A stretch of DNA of 64,000 nt. It comes from Gluconacetobacter diazotrophicus PA1 5 (lineage in GTDB: Bacteria; Pseudomonadota; Alphaproteobacteria; Acetobacterales; Acetobacteraceae). Where the stretch lies: positions 150,001 to 214,000 of the forward strand of contig NC_010125.1 in NCBI RefSeq assembly GCF_000067045.1, written 5' to 3'. The notes beneath the pieces are model-generated. The model did no database searches. It had not been told where the DNA came from and saw only the letters and a list, made by a program, of their open reading frames with translations. This document shows, piece by piece, positions 43,793 to 52,256 of this stretch. Position 1 is the stretch's first letter. Each line of letters starts with the position of its first letter. The position numbers and the translations under genes were made by a program.

Positions 43793-44691
43793 TCTACCGC
43801 GTCCGCCACCTGACCCGCTACGCCTATGGCAGCCCGGTCGACCTCGCCGCCCACATCGTGCATGTCACGCCGCGCGACCTGCCGGGGCAGGTGGTGTGCT
43901 GGACCCGGCTGGACGTCACGCCGGCCCCGGCCCGGCGGGTGGACGGCCTGGATTACTTCGGCAACCGCATCGCCTGGCTGTATCACGAGGCCCCGCACCG
44001 CACGTTCGACGTCCTGGCGGATTCCGAAGTCGACGTCTCCTTCGCCCCGCCGCCGCCGGACGGCGCGACCCCGGCATGGGAGGACCTGGTCGCCATCGCC
44101 CGTGGCGGCGGCGATCCGGTTTGGGACGTGGCCGAATTCCTGTTCGACAGCCCGATGTGCGCGGCCAACCGCGCGGCGGGGGATTACGCGGCCCTGTCGT
44201 TCACGCCCGGCCGGCCGGTCCTGGCGGCGCTGCTGGAGCTCAACCGGCGGATCTATACCGAATTCCGCTTTCGCGCCGGTGTCACCACCCTCTCGACCCC
44301 GATCGAACAGACCCTCACCCGGCGCGAGGGTGTCTGCCAGGACTTCACCCACCTGATGGTCAGCGCCCTGCGCTGGATCGGCGTGCCGGCCCGCTACATG
44401 TCCGGCTATATCCGCACGCGCCCCCCGCCGGGCCAGAAGCGGCGGCTGGGCGCCGACCAGTCCCATGCCTGGGTCGCGGCCTGGCTGGGGCCGGACCATG
44501 GCTGGGTCGGGCTGGACCCGACGAACGGAATCGTGGTGCGGGACGAACATGTCGTCCTGGGCTGGGGGCGCGACTATGCCGACATCAGCCCGGTGCACGG
44601 GCTGATCCTGGGGGGCGGCAACGACGTGCTGACGGTGGGCGTGGACCTGGTTCCGGCCGACGAATGGCCGGATGACCTGGCCGGCGGCTGA
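43789..44691 (+). CDS. Transglutaminase-like cysteine peptidase
   Basis: This 300-residue stand-alone transglutaminase-family protein has N-terminal Y-R-V-R-H-L-T-R-Y-A-Y. The Cys-His-Asp triad is in E-G-V-C-Q-D-F-T-H (Cys near 183), D-Q-S-H-A-W-V and G-L-D-P-T-N-G. Its start overlaps the fused ATP-grasp/alpha-E gene (ATGA), so they form one operon. Proteins of this type are predicted to make or cut amide bonds with the ATP-grasp partner. It ends the amidoligase locus. Confidence 0.92.
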   Translation: MIYRVRHLTRYAYGSPVDLAAHIVHVTPRDLPGQVVCWTRLDVTPAPARRVDGLDYFGNRIAWLYHEAPHRTFDVLADSEVDVSFAPPPPDGATPAWEDLVAIARGGGDPVWDVAEFLFDSPMCAANRAAGDYAALSFTPGRPVLAALLELNRRIYTEFRFRAGVTTLSTPIEQTLTRREGVCQDFTHLMVSALRWIGVPARYMSGYIRTRPPPGQKRRLGADQSHAWVAAWLGPDHGWVGLDPTNGIVVRDEHVVLGWGRDYADISPVHGLILGGGNDVLTVGVDLVPADEWPDDLAGG

Positions 44692-44746
44692 CGGGGCTTC
44701 GCCCCACGTCCCGCCACAGGCCGGGGGCCTTGGGAAACCGATTCGG

Positions 44747-44899
44747 TCAGGGGCTGGATTTCTGCAGGCCGGACTCGAAGCCCATGCTCTGCCAGACTTC
44801 CTTCTGGGTCATCGGGTGTTTCTTCCTGCCCCCGCCGCCGCAGGCAGCGACCGACAGAAGCAGGGCAGCCAAGCCTAAAAGCCGAATAGTCTGGAACAA
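44747..44899 (-). CDS. Very small predicted lipoprotein (TTG start)
   Basis: This 50-residue protein starts at TTG 44899, placed by GGGAGG 6-7 nt upstream. A hydrophobic stretch ends in the lipobox S-V-A-A-C followed by G-G-G-G. The mature peptide is only about 30 residues (R-K-K-H-P-M-T-Q-K-E-V-W-Q-S-M-G-F-E). Tiny entericidin-like or unnamed lipoproteins have this form, but I cannot name the family. It is divergent from panC. Confidence 0.6.
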   Translation of the reverse strand: MFQTIRLLGLAALLLSVAACGGGGRKKHPMTQKEVWQSMGFESGLQKSSP

Positions 44900-45055
44900 C
44901 GATGCCTCCCGCCTGGACAGGCGGCGTTCATAGCAGGAAATCCGCCCCGCGCGGAAGATCCGGCGTCCCATACGGGGCAGGGGCTTTCCTTGCCGGGGAA
45001 ACGGGCCGATATAACCGGTCGTAACCCGTCAGGTCACAGGAAGCGGCAGGACAGA

Positions 45056-45979
45056 ATGCTGAAGACCCTTACGCCGGAACCGATGCGCATCCTCCATACC
45101 GTCGCCGACCTGCGGCACGTCGTGCGCGCCTGGAAGCAGGACGGGCTGACGGTCGGGCTGGTGCCCACGATGGGCGCGCTGCATGACGGGCACCTCAGCC
45201 TGGTGCGGGCGGCCCAGCAGGAAATGGACCGGGTGATCGTCTCGATCTTCGTCAACCCCACGCAATTCGACAATCCGGCCGACCTGGACAGCTACCCCCA
45301 GACCCTGGACGAGGATTCGCGCCTGCTGGCCGACGCCGGCACGCATATCCTCTACGCCCCCACGGTGGCCGAGATGTATCCGCCCGGCTTTTCGACCACG
45401 ATCTCGGTGGCCGGCGTATCCGAAGGGCTGTGCGGCGCCCACCGTCCCGGCCATTTCGACGGGGTGGCCACGGTGGTGTGCAAGCTGTTCCTGCAAAGCC
45501 AGGCCGACGCCGCCTTTTTCGGCGAGAAGGATTTCCAGCAGGTCCATGTCGTGCGCCGCATGGCCGCCGACCTCGACATCCCGATCCGCCTGGTGGCCTG
45601 CCCGACCCGGCGCGAGGATGACGGGCTGGCCATGTCGTCGCGCAATCGCCGCCTGACCGCCCCCGGCGAACGCGATCGCGCCCGCGCCCTGCCGCGGGCC
45701 CTGGGCGACGCCGCGCGGGACATCGCCGCCGGCCGTCCCGTGGGACCGGTGCTGGCGGCGACGCGGACGCGCCTGCTGGATGCCGGCTTCGCCGAAATCG
45801 AGTATCTGGAATTGCGGCGCGATTCCGACCTGGCCCCCATGGCGCAGCGCGACGACCAGCCGGCGCGCCTGCTGGTGGCCGGCCGGCTGGGCACGGTCCG
45901 CCTGATCGACAACGTGCCGGTAGCTGGGGAAGAAGAGCCGGGCCCGGCCCGGGCCGGCAAGGGGTTGGGGACCCCTTGA
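45056..45979 (+). CDS. panC: Pantoate--beta-alanine ligase
   Basis: This makes pantothenate from pantoate and beta-alanine with ATP (coenzyme A pathway). The 307-residue protein shows V-P-T-M-G-A-L-H-D-G-H (HIGH-like), F-V-N-P-T-Q-F, G-E-K-D-F-Q-Q and M-S-S-R-N-R-R (KMSKS-like). The C-terminal 20 residues (G-E-E-E-P-G-P-A-R-A-G-K) are an extra tail, and the stop lies in a GC-rich hairpin (45958-45978). ATG 45083 is a possible shorter start. Confidence 0.96.
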   Translation: MLKTLTPEPMRILHTVADLRHVVRAWKQDGLTVGLVPTMGALHDGHLSLVRAAQQEMDRVIVSIFVNPTQFDNPADLDSYPQTLDEDSRLLADAGTHILYAPTVAEMYPPGFSTTISVAGVSEGLCGAHRPGHFDGVATVVCKLFLQSQADAAFFGEKDFQQVHVVRRMAADLDIPIRLVACPTRREDDGLAMSSRNRRLTAPGERDRARALPRALGDAARDIAAGRPVGPVLAATRTRLLDAGFAEIEYLELRRDSDLAPMAQRDDQPARLLVAGRLGTVRLIDNVPVAGEEEPGPARAGKGLGTP

Positions 45980-45994
45980 CCCCAATTCGTCTTC

Positions 45995-46186
45995 CTACAC
46001 GTCCAGCGGGCGGGCTTCGTCCGGCAGCATGATGGGAATCCCGTCGCGGATCGGGAAGGCCAGGCCGGCCTGGCGGCTGATCAGCTCGCCGGCCTCGCGG
46101 TCATAGATCAGCGGCCCCTTGGTGACGGGGCAGACCAGGACGGACAGCAGGCGGGGGTCCAGGGGGGCTTGGGCGGTTTCGGTCAT
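45995..46186 (-). CDS. Trm112-family zinc-binding-like protein (YcaR/UPF0434)
   Basis: This 63-residue protein has [13 protein letters not shown] near the start and [11 protein letters not shown] near the end, the Trm112/UPF0434 pattern. Only one Cys of the zinc pairs is left (C-P-V-T), as in many bacterial members. The start at 46186 follows GAGAGGA at good spacing. It is often next to Lon-N genes as here (26 nt gap), so they likely share a transcript. Its role in bacteria is unclear. Confidence 0.88.
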   Translation of the reverse strand: MTETAQAPLDPRLLSVLVCPVTKGPLIYDREAGELISRQAGLAFPIRDGIPIMLPDEARPLDV

Positions 46187-46212
46187 CGGATCGGTCCTCT
46201 CTCCTGCCATCC

Positions 46213-46887
46213 TTACGACGGCGGGTGGTCAGATGCACCCTCCTCGGGCTCATGTCCAGCCAGGTCCAGCAGGGTCTGCAACGTTCGGGCCCTGTCGTTC
46301 AGCGACCCGGATTCCAGCAGCGCCTGCTTTTCGGCCGCCGGGAAGGGGCAGATCATCGGCAGGGTGATCAGCAGGGCTTCGTCGTCCATCTGCTCGATCA
46401 CGCTCCAGCGGGCGCCGAAGCCCCGCCGGCGGCAATAGCGGCGCAGCGCCGTGATCATGCGGGGCCGGTCATAGAACGGGTCCTCGCCATCGGTCAGGTC
46501 GCTGGCGAAGGATGACGCGTCGATCCGCGCCCGGCGGTATCCCCGATGCAGCCCGGTTTCGCGCAACAGCCGGAATCGCACCATTCCCAGCAGCGTCACG
46601 GCATAGGTGCCGTCCGACCGCTCGGTCATCGACGTGATGCGCCCGGCGCACCCGATATCGTACAGGGCGGGCAGCGGCGCCGGCTGCATCTCGTCGCCGT
46701 CATCCTCGTCCATCGCATCGCGGCGGGGCTGGATCATGCCGATCAGGCGCGACCCGGCCATCGCGTCCTCGACCAGGGCGATATAGCGCGGTTCGAAGAT
46801 ATTCAGCGGCAGCTTGGCCCGGGGCAGCAGCACCGTATCGCGCAGCGGGAACAATCCCAGTTCGGGCGGCAGGTCCGCCAGCGTCAT
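46213..46887 (-). CDS. Lon N-terminal (LAN) substrate-binding domain protein
   Basis: This 224-residue stand-alone version of the Lon protease N-domain lacks ATPase and protease parts. It opens with [24 protein letters not shown], the family hallmark. G-C-A-G-R-I-T-S and V-T-L-L-G-M-V-R-F follow. It may bind unfolded proteins. The true start may be slightly upstream (GTG near 46902). It sits between a Trm112-like and a YbbN-like gene on the same strand, a chaperone/quality-control set common in alphaproteobacteria. Confidence 0.9.
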   Translation of the reverse strand: MTLADLPPELGLFPLRDTVLLPRAKLPLNIFEPRYIALVEDAMAGSRLIGMIQPRRDAMDEDDGDEMQPAPLPALYDIGCAGRITSMTERSDGTYAVTLLGMVRFRLLRETGLHRGYRRARIDASSFASDLTDGEDPFYDRPRMITALRRYCRRRGFGARWSVIEQMDDEALLITLPMICPFPAAEKQALLESGSLNDRARTLQTLLDLAGHEPEEGASDHPPS

Positions 46888-46951
46888 GTCGTGCGGGCGC
46901 GGCACGGCGCGCGGAATATCGTCGCCGCTCAATGCCGTGCCGCCCCCCGCA

Positions 46952-47968
46952 TCATGAAAACAGCAGCGCGGACATACGCCGCCGGGCCTGCAGGGTCGCC
47001 GGGTCGTCATGGCCCCAGGACTCGAACAGCCGGATCAATTGCAGCCGCGCCGCATCGTCGTTCCAGGCACGGTCCTGGCGCATGATGGTCAGCAGTTCGT
47101 CGGCGGCTTCCTGCCGGTGGCCGGCCGCGTTCAGGGCGGCGGCCAGTTCGTAGCGGGCCTCGTGGTCCGCCGGATTCGCGGCCAGCCGCCGGCGCAGCCC
47201 TTCGGATGCCTCGGCGGCCTTGCGGCCCTCGCGCTTCAGGTCCAGCGCGGCGCGGGCGCCGGTGATCTCGGCATGGTCGGCAATCCTGGCCGGCACGTCG
47301 GCCAGTGCGGCCTCGGCGGCGTCCTCGTCCCCCATCACGATCAGCGCCCGCACCAGGCCGCCCCAGGCGGCGGCGTTTTCGGGTTCGATCTCCAGGGTCT
47401 GGGCATACAGGCCGGCCGCTTCCTCGGCGCTGCCGGCCTCCAGCGCCGCGCGGGCCGCGACGATCAGGTCCGCCGCCGGCATGCTGCCGCCGCCCGCGGC
47501 CTTCAGCAGTCCTTCGACGAAGCGCTTGATCTCGCTTTCCGGCTGCGCGCCCTGGAACAGGTCCAGGATCTGCCCCTGCCAGAAGGCGGCCACCAGCGGG
47601 ATGGACTGCAGCGGCAGCCCGACCTGGGTCAGTTGCTGGGCCAGGGCCCGGTTGGCGTCGACATCGATCTTGACCAGCTTCACGCGGCCGCCGGCCGACC
47701 GGACGATCTTTTCCAGCACCGGGGTCAACTGGCGGCACGGCCCGCACCAGGTGGCCCAGAAATCGACCAGGACCGGCAGGGTACGGCTGGCCTCCAGGAC
47801 ATCCTGCATGAAGGTGTCCTGGGTGCCGTCGACGATCATCGCACCATTCCCGCCGGGCCCGGCCGGCGCTCCGGCCATCCCCGACGGCGCGGCGGGAACG
47901 CCTGCCTCGTCCACCAGGCCGCCGGTAGCGCGCTGGCCGCCGCGGGACTGACCGATGATGTAATCCAT
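46952..47968 (-). CDS. YbbN-like thioredoxin/TPR co-chaperone
   Basis: This 338-residue protein has a Gly/Ala-rich N-terminal lead of about 45 residues, then a thioredoxin domain with active site W-C-G-P-C (near residue 74). TPR-like helices follow to the C-terminus (A-A-R-A-A-L-E-A-G-S-A-E-E-A-A-G-L-Y). E. coli YbbN has lost the CxxC, but here both Cys are present, so it may be redox-active. Start ATG 47968 follows a weak ribosome site. It is the first gene of a minus-strand set with the Lon-N and Trm112-like genes. Confidence 0.92.
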   Translation of the reverse strand: MDYIIGQSRGGQRATGGLVDEAGVPAAPSGMAGAPAGPGGNGAMIVDGTQDTFMQDVLEASRTLPVLVDFWATWCGPCRQLTPVLEKIVRSAGGRVKLVKIDVDANRALAQQLTQVGLPLQSIPLVAAFWQGQILDLFQGAQPESEIKRFVEGLLKAAGGGSMPAADLIVAARAALEAGSAEEAAGLYAQTLEIEPENAAAWGGLVRALIVMGDEDAAEAALADVPARIADHAEITGARAALDLKREGRKAAEASEGLRRRLAANPADHEARYELAAALNAAGHRQEAADELLTIMRQDRAWNDDAARLQLIRLFESWGHDDPATLQARRRMSALLFS

Positions 47969-48166
47969 AGAACCCGATCCTGCCTGTTTGTCTTGTTCCA
48001 GCCGCCGACCCGCGGCCCGGCGCCGTATGAAACCAAGACCTAACATTGTCATCCCCCGCCTGTCCCACAAGCCGCAGCACCCCCCACGCGCAAAAAACGC
48101 AAAAGATGAATTTCCCCCCTTGTCAGGCAGTTCGCTTTCCCTTACACCCCCCTCCACCGACACGGT

Positions 48167-48241
48167 GCGGGCGTAGCTCAGGGGTAGAGCACAACCTTGC
48201 CAAGGTTGGGGTCGTGGGTTCGAATCCCATCGCCCGCTCCA
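48167..48241 (+). tRNA. tRNA-Gly (anticodon GCC)
   Basis: The 75-nt cloverleaf has acceptor GCGGGCG/CGCCCGC, D-arm with TAGCTCAGGGGTAGAGC, anticodon stem-loop CAACCTTGCCAAGGTTG (GCC) and T-arm GTGGGTTCGAATCCCAT. The discriminator is T and the 3' CCA is encoded. Confidence 0.98.
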
Positions 48242-48375
48242 GATTTTCTATGGAAAGTCAGTCGGTTACGGGAAGCCGCCGCAAGGCGGCTTTCGTCGTA
48301 TTGGGGCCTGGCCGACACCAGGCCGGCACGCTCCCGCGCGCACAGCCCCTCATTTTCTGCGTGCGGATCATCTGC

Positions 48376-48786
48376 TCAGGAACGGCACGCGGGCCAGCTA
48401 TCCGGTGGTCCTGCCCCTGTCCCGCCAGTGGCACGATCTGCCGAAGCAGGATCGAAGCTGGTATGCGCATCGCCCCAGCTTTTCAGCGCCATGATGACGG
48501 GCTCAAGGCTCCGGCCGCGCTCGGTGAGGGTGTATTCCACCTTGGGCGGTACTTCGGCGTAGACCGTCCGTAGAACGAACCCATCGTGCTCCAGTTCGCG
48601 TAATTGCGCTGTCAGCATGCGCGGCGTGACGTTCGGCAAACGCTTTCGGATGGCGTTGAAGCGCATGGTTCCCTGCAGAAGATGGAAAAGGATGACTCCT
48701 TTCCACTTCCCGTCGATCAGTTCGAGCGTCGCTTCCACGGCGCAGCCGGGGCTGCAGTCGAGGCGCCTGTGACGAATGCGGGGCAT
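48376..48786 (-). CDS. HxlR-family transcriptional regulator
   Basis: This 136-residue winged-helix regulator has D-C-S-P-G-C-A-V-E-A-T-L-E-L-I-D-G-K-W-K-G, the HxlR start with a redox-type Cys pair (Cys11, Cys15). V-T-P-R-M-L-T-A-Q-L-R-E-L-E-H-D-G and Y-T-L-T-E-R-G complete the wing. The ATG at 48786 matches the family start; longer upstream starts are unlikely. It is divergent from a quinone-reductase-like gene, with a perfect GTATC/GATAC inverted repeat next to its start. HxlR proteins often sense aldehydes or quinones this way. Confidence 0.9.
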   Translation of the reverse strand: MPRIRHRRLDCSPGCAVEATLELIDGKWKGVILFHLLQGTMRFNAIRKRLPNVTPRMLTAQLRELEHDGFVLRTVYAEVPPKVEYTLTERGRSLEPVIMALKSWGDAHTSFDPASADRATGGTGAGPPDSWPACRS

Positions 48787-48790
48787 GACG

Positions 48791-48806
48791 GTATCATTTC
48801 CGATAC
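48791..48806. promoter_or_regulatory. HxlR operator-like inverted repeat
   Basis: GTATC-N6-GATAC stands 4-19 nt upstream of the HxlR start codon, in the region divergent to the oxidoreductase gene. The spacing matches an autoregulated HxlR/YodB-type operator. Confidence 0.5.
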
Positions 48807-48886
48807 TATGAGCATTATATGTGCGTTCTTGCGTATGCCGAACATAACGCTCCATCTTCCCTCCATTCAACGATGGAGCGAAACCC

Positions 48887-49906
48887 ATGCGTGCCGTTGG
48901 TTATCAATCCCCCCTTCCGATCGACGATCCCGATGCGTTGCAGGACATCGAACTCCCCGAACCCGTGCCGACCGGACATGACCTCCTGGTCGAGGTCCGG
49001 GCTGTTTCGGTCAATCCCGTCGACACCAAGGTGCGACGGAGTGCCGCACCCGAACCGGGCCAATGGCGCGTGCTGGGCTGGGACGCGGCAGGCGTCGTCA
49101 CAGCGACGGGGCCGGACGTCCGTGACTTCACGGCAGGGGATGAAGTCTTCTATGCCGGATCTCTGCACCGATCGGGCACGAATGCCCAGTTCCATCTGGT
49201 CGACGAGCGGATCGTGGGCCACAAGCCGAAATCGCTGGACTGGGCGCAGGCCGCGGCACTTCCGCTGACCGCGATCACGGCGTGGGAGATGTTGTTCGAC
49301 CGGCTCGATATCCGGCGGCCGGTCCCCGGCACCGTCCCGTCCCTGCTGATCGTGGGCGGCGCGGGTGGCGTCGGCTCGATGGCGATCCAGCTTGCCCGCG
49401 CGCTGACGGACCTGACAATCATCGCCACGGCGTCGCGCCCCGAGACGCAGGAGTGGGTCCGCAGCCTGGGCGCGCATCATGTGATCGACCATCGGAACGC
49501 CCTCGCCGGACAGGTGGCTAACCTGCCGACCGGCGCGCCCGGCTTCGTCTTCTCCACGACCCAGACGGACCAGCACTTCGCCGACATCGTGGAGTTGCTG
49601 GCGCCACAGGGCCACCTGGGACTGATCGACGATCCGGAAGAACTCAGCGCGTTGCCGCTCAAGCGCAAAAGCCTGTCGCTGCATTGGGAACTGATGTTCA
49701 CCCGTCCGATGTTCGAAACAGCCGACATGGCCGAACAAGGCAAATTGCTGAACGAGATCGCGTCACTCGTGGACAGCGGGCGCATCCGCACGACGCTGGG
49801 CGAGAATTTCGGTCCGATCAACGCGGACAATTTGCGCCGCGCGCACGCCCTGATCGAGAGCGGGCGGGCGAAGGGGAAAATCGTTCTCACCGGCTTCGGT
49901 CAATAA
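48887..49906 (+). CDS. Zinc-free medium-chain oxidoreductase (quinone reductase-like)
   Basis: This 339-residue MDR protein is related to the zinc-type alcohol dehydrogenase-like YogA/ZADH group and quinone oxidoreductases. It has V-S-V-N-P-V-D-T-K-V-R, W-D-A-A-G-V-V and the NAD(P) loop V-G-G-A-G-G-V-G-S-M. Catalytic zinc ligands are absent. As the partner of a divergent HxlR regulator it likely reduces a reactive quinone or enal that the regulator senses (inference). Confidence 0.9.
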   Translation: MRAVGYQSPLPIDDPDALQDIELPEPVPTGHDLLVEVRAVSVNPVDTKVRRSAAPEPGQWRVLGWDAAGVVTATGPDVRDFTAGDEVFYAGSLHRSGTNAQFHLVDERIVGHKPKSLDWAQAAALPLTAITAWEMLFDRLDIRRPVPGTVPSLLIVGGAGGVGSMAIQLARALTDLTIIATASRPETQEWVRSLGAHHVIDHRNALAGQVANLPTGAPGFVFSTTQTDQHFADIVELLAPQGHLGLIDDPEELSALPLKRKSLSLHWELMFTRPMFETADMAEQGKLLNEIASLVDSGRIRTTLGENFGPINADNLRRAHALIESGRAKGKIVLTGFGQ

Positions 49907-50123
49907 GCAGGGTTATCACACACGGTGCGACGAAATCCGGCCTGTGCCGCGCTGCTGTCTCCCTGAGTGGAATAAATATTGATAATGGGTTTTTACATAT
50001 AAAATCCGGACTTCTTGCGAATAGTCCTGTGGCCACGGGCGGCTGTGCGGAGGGAGGCTTATCTTTGGCGTGCCGACCGGTCCCTGTGATATAAACGCGC
50101 CTTATAGGCAGGGATCGGGTGCG

Positions 50124-51014
50124 ATGGACTTGAAGAGTCTGGAGGCCGTGCTGTGGATCGACAGGCTGGGCGGCTTCAAGGCGGCGGCCGAGGCGCTGCG
50201 CATGACGCAGCCCGCGATCTCGATCCGGGTGTCGCAGCTGGAGGCCATGCTGGAGACGCGGATCTTCCATCGCTCCGGCAAGCGTGTCTTGCCCACGCCC
50301 GTCGGCGTGACGCTGATCCACTACGCCGAGCGCATCCTGCAGCTGCGGGACGAGGCACTTCTGACCATCAAGGGCCATAACGAGGAAAACGGTATCCTGC
50401 GCCTCGGGACCGTGGAAACGACCGCGCATACCTGGCTGGCGCAACTGCTCTGCCGCATCGACGAGAAATACCCCAATATCACGGTCGATCTCGATATCGG
50501 CATTTCCGACGATATCCAGCGCAAGGTCGCGAAGGGCATGCTGGATGTCGGCCTGTTCATGGGGCCGGTCAATTCTCCGATGATGATCGAGACGCCGGTC
50601 TGCAGCTTCGAGGTCGCGCTGCTGGCGCATCGCACGGTCGTGGGCCAGCGCGGCGGGCGCACGGATCTGGGCAGCCTGCCCGCGCTTCCGATCATGACCT
50701 TCTCACGCAATACCGTTCCGCATTCGATGCTGCACCGCCTGCTGGGCAGGGAAGGGGGCAGCCACCATCGCGTTCATGCCATGAGTTCGGTACCGACGAT
50801 CGTCAGCATGCTCCTCAGCGGCGCGGGACTGGCCCTGTTGCCGCCGGATGTCGTGCGCGAACATCTGGATTCGGGTGCATTGTGCAGACTCGATGTCGGG
50901 CAGGCGCTGCCGCCTCTCAATTGCGTCGCCGGCCGGCTGATGAAGCACAGCTCGGGCCTGGTGGAGGATGTCGTCGCCATGGCGCGGAACGTGGCGCAAA
51001 GCGCAGGGGCCTGA
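50124..51014 (+). CDS. LysR-family regulator, paralogue 1
   Basis: This 296-residue LysR has HTH residues 1-60 (S-L-E-A-V-L-W-I-D-R-L-G-G-F-K-A-A-A-E). A binding domain follows with G-I-L-R-L-G-T-V-E-T, Y-P-N-I-T-V-D-L-D-I-G and M-T-F-S-R-N-T-V-P-H-S-M. It is strikingly like the LysR at 58792 over its whole length, sharing these motifs. The two bracket a transport/catabolic cluster and probably respond to related compounds. GGGA upstream supports the start. Confidence 0.92.
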   Translation: MDLKSLEAVLWIDRLGGFKAAAEALRMTQPAISIRVSQLEAMLETRIFHRSGKRVLPTPVGVTLIHYAERILQLRDEALLTIKGHNEENGILRLGTVETTAHTWLAQLLCRIDEKYPNITVDLDIGISDDIQRKVAKGMLDVGLFMGPVNSPMMIETPVCSFEVALLAHRTVVGQRGGRTDLGSLPALPIMTFSRNTVPHSMLHRLLGREGGSHHRVHAMSSVPTIVSMLLSGAGLALLPPDVVREHLDSGALCRLDVGQALPPLNCVAGRLMKHSSGLVEDVVAMARNVAQSAGA

Positions 51015-51277
51015 CGCAGGTGACGCTCCGGCGACGGCCGAAGCCGCGCATGACACAAGAACCGGGAATGACACGGGAAATCGAGCGGTATCGTGGCGGA
51101 CGATACGAAGAAATACCGCTATAAAATATCCTTATACGCGAACATATACATTACTCATTTGCAATTTTCGGCACCGGGCAGATAGTCGTTTCTGTGTGGA
51201 TACGGATCGGCACGCGATACGCGGCGTTGCGTGTCGCAGGGATGGCCCGCTCCGATGTCACGAAAGGGATGCGAATC

Positions 51278-52117
51278 ATGGTCGATTCCGATTCGGCGAG
51301 ATTGCCCTATTTCAATGCCTCTCCTGCCGAAGTCCGCCGGCTTTGCCGGGCGGGCGAGAGCGGTCCGGTGACCGCCGGCATGGCCGCGGGATATATCCAG
51401 GCCAATATTGTCATGCTGCCCGCCAGCCTCGCGGATGCATTCCATGAATTCTGCCTCAGGAACCCCAAGCCGTGTCCGCTGGTCGGCATGTCGCGTCCGG
51501 GGGACTACCGGCTTCCGTCGCTGGGTGCGGACCTGGACCTCCGGACCGACCTGCCGCTTTATCGCGTATGGCGCGACGGCAACATGGTGGCCGAAACCGG
51601 TGATATCCGGGACCAGTGGCGCGACGATCTGGTCACGTTCGCGCTCGGCTGTTCCTTCTCGTTCGAGAACGCCCTGACGGCCTGTGACGTGCCCATGCGG
51701 CACCTGCAGCTCGGCCGCGGCGTGCCGGTCTATCGGACGAATATCGCCTGCACGCCGGTCGGCCCGTTCGCGGGGCCGGTGGTCGTGTCCATGCGGCCGT
51801 TCCGGTCGCATCACGCCATTCGGGCCGTGCAGATCAGTTCGCTGATCCCGCTGGCCCATGGTGCGCCGATACAGATCGGCTTTCCGGAAGAAATCGGCAT
51901 TGCCGACATCGACAGCCCCGATTACGGCGACCCTACGGAAGTGGCTGACGATGAACTTCCGGTCTTCTGGGCCTGCGGGGTCACGCCGCAGGCGGTTCTG
52001 GCCGCCAGCAAGCCGGAATTCGCCATCACCCACGCGCCGGGCGCGATGCTGGTCACGGACATGCCCATAGAAGGCTACGAGGACCTGGTGGCGAGCCATC
52101 GGGGCAGGATTATCTGA
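51278..52117 (+). CDS. D-glutamate cyclase family (DUF1445) protein
   Basis: This 279-residue protein matches the DUF1445 putative hydro-lyase family, whose mitochondrial relative DGLUCY converts D-glutamate and 5-oxo-D-proline into each other. Family motifs seen are [35 protein letters not shown] and [11 protein letters not shown]. Start 51278 follows GAAAGGG; several upstream in-frame ATGs exist. It leads the catabolic cluster and suits a 5-oxoproline-like substrate. Confidence 0.88.
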   Translation: MVDSDSARLPYFNASPAEVRRLCRAGESGPVTAGMAAGYIQANIVMLPASLADAFHEFCLRNPKPCPLVGMSRPGDYRLPSLGADLDLRTDLPLYRVWRDGNMVAETGDIRDQWRDDLVTFALGCSFSFENALTACDVPMRHLQLGRGVPVYRTNIACTPVGPFAGPVVVSMRPFRSHHAIRAVQISSLIPLAHGAPIQIGFPEEIGIADIDSPDYGDPTEVADDELPVFWACGVTPQAVLAASKPEFAITHAPGAMLVTDMPIEGYEDLVASHRGRII

Positions 52118-52201
52118 TCGGCCATTCGCCAGGTGTCCGGCGGGCGTGCGCGGCCCGGTATCGTTCCCGCTTCCATATCGTTTCGCACATAAAATAAGAT
52201 C

Positions 52202-52224
52202 GGGGGCGTATTTCCGCGCCCCCG
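52202..52224. repeat. GC-rich hairpin upstream of MFS gene
   Basis: GGGGGCG pairs with CGCCCCC around a short TATTTCCG loop. It lies about 85 nt after the DUF1445 stop and 33 nt before the MFS start codon. With no T-run, it may be a weak terminator or an mRNA-stabilising stem in the operon. Confidence 0.4.
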
Positions 52225-52256
52225 CCGGGGGTGGGCTACAGGAGAAGGATCAGCTG

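Noticed and set aside
45958-45978. Hairpin at the end of panC as a terminator
   Set aside because: The stem is good (CAAGGGG/CCCCTTG) but it lies over the stop codon and has no T-run, so it was not listed as a terminator.
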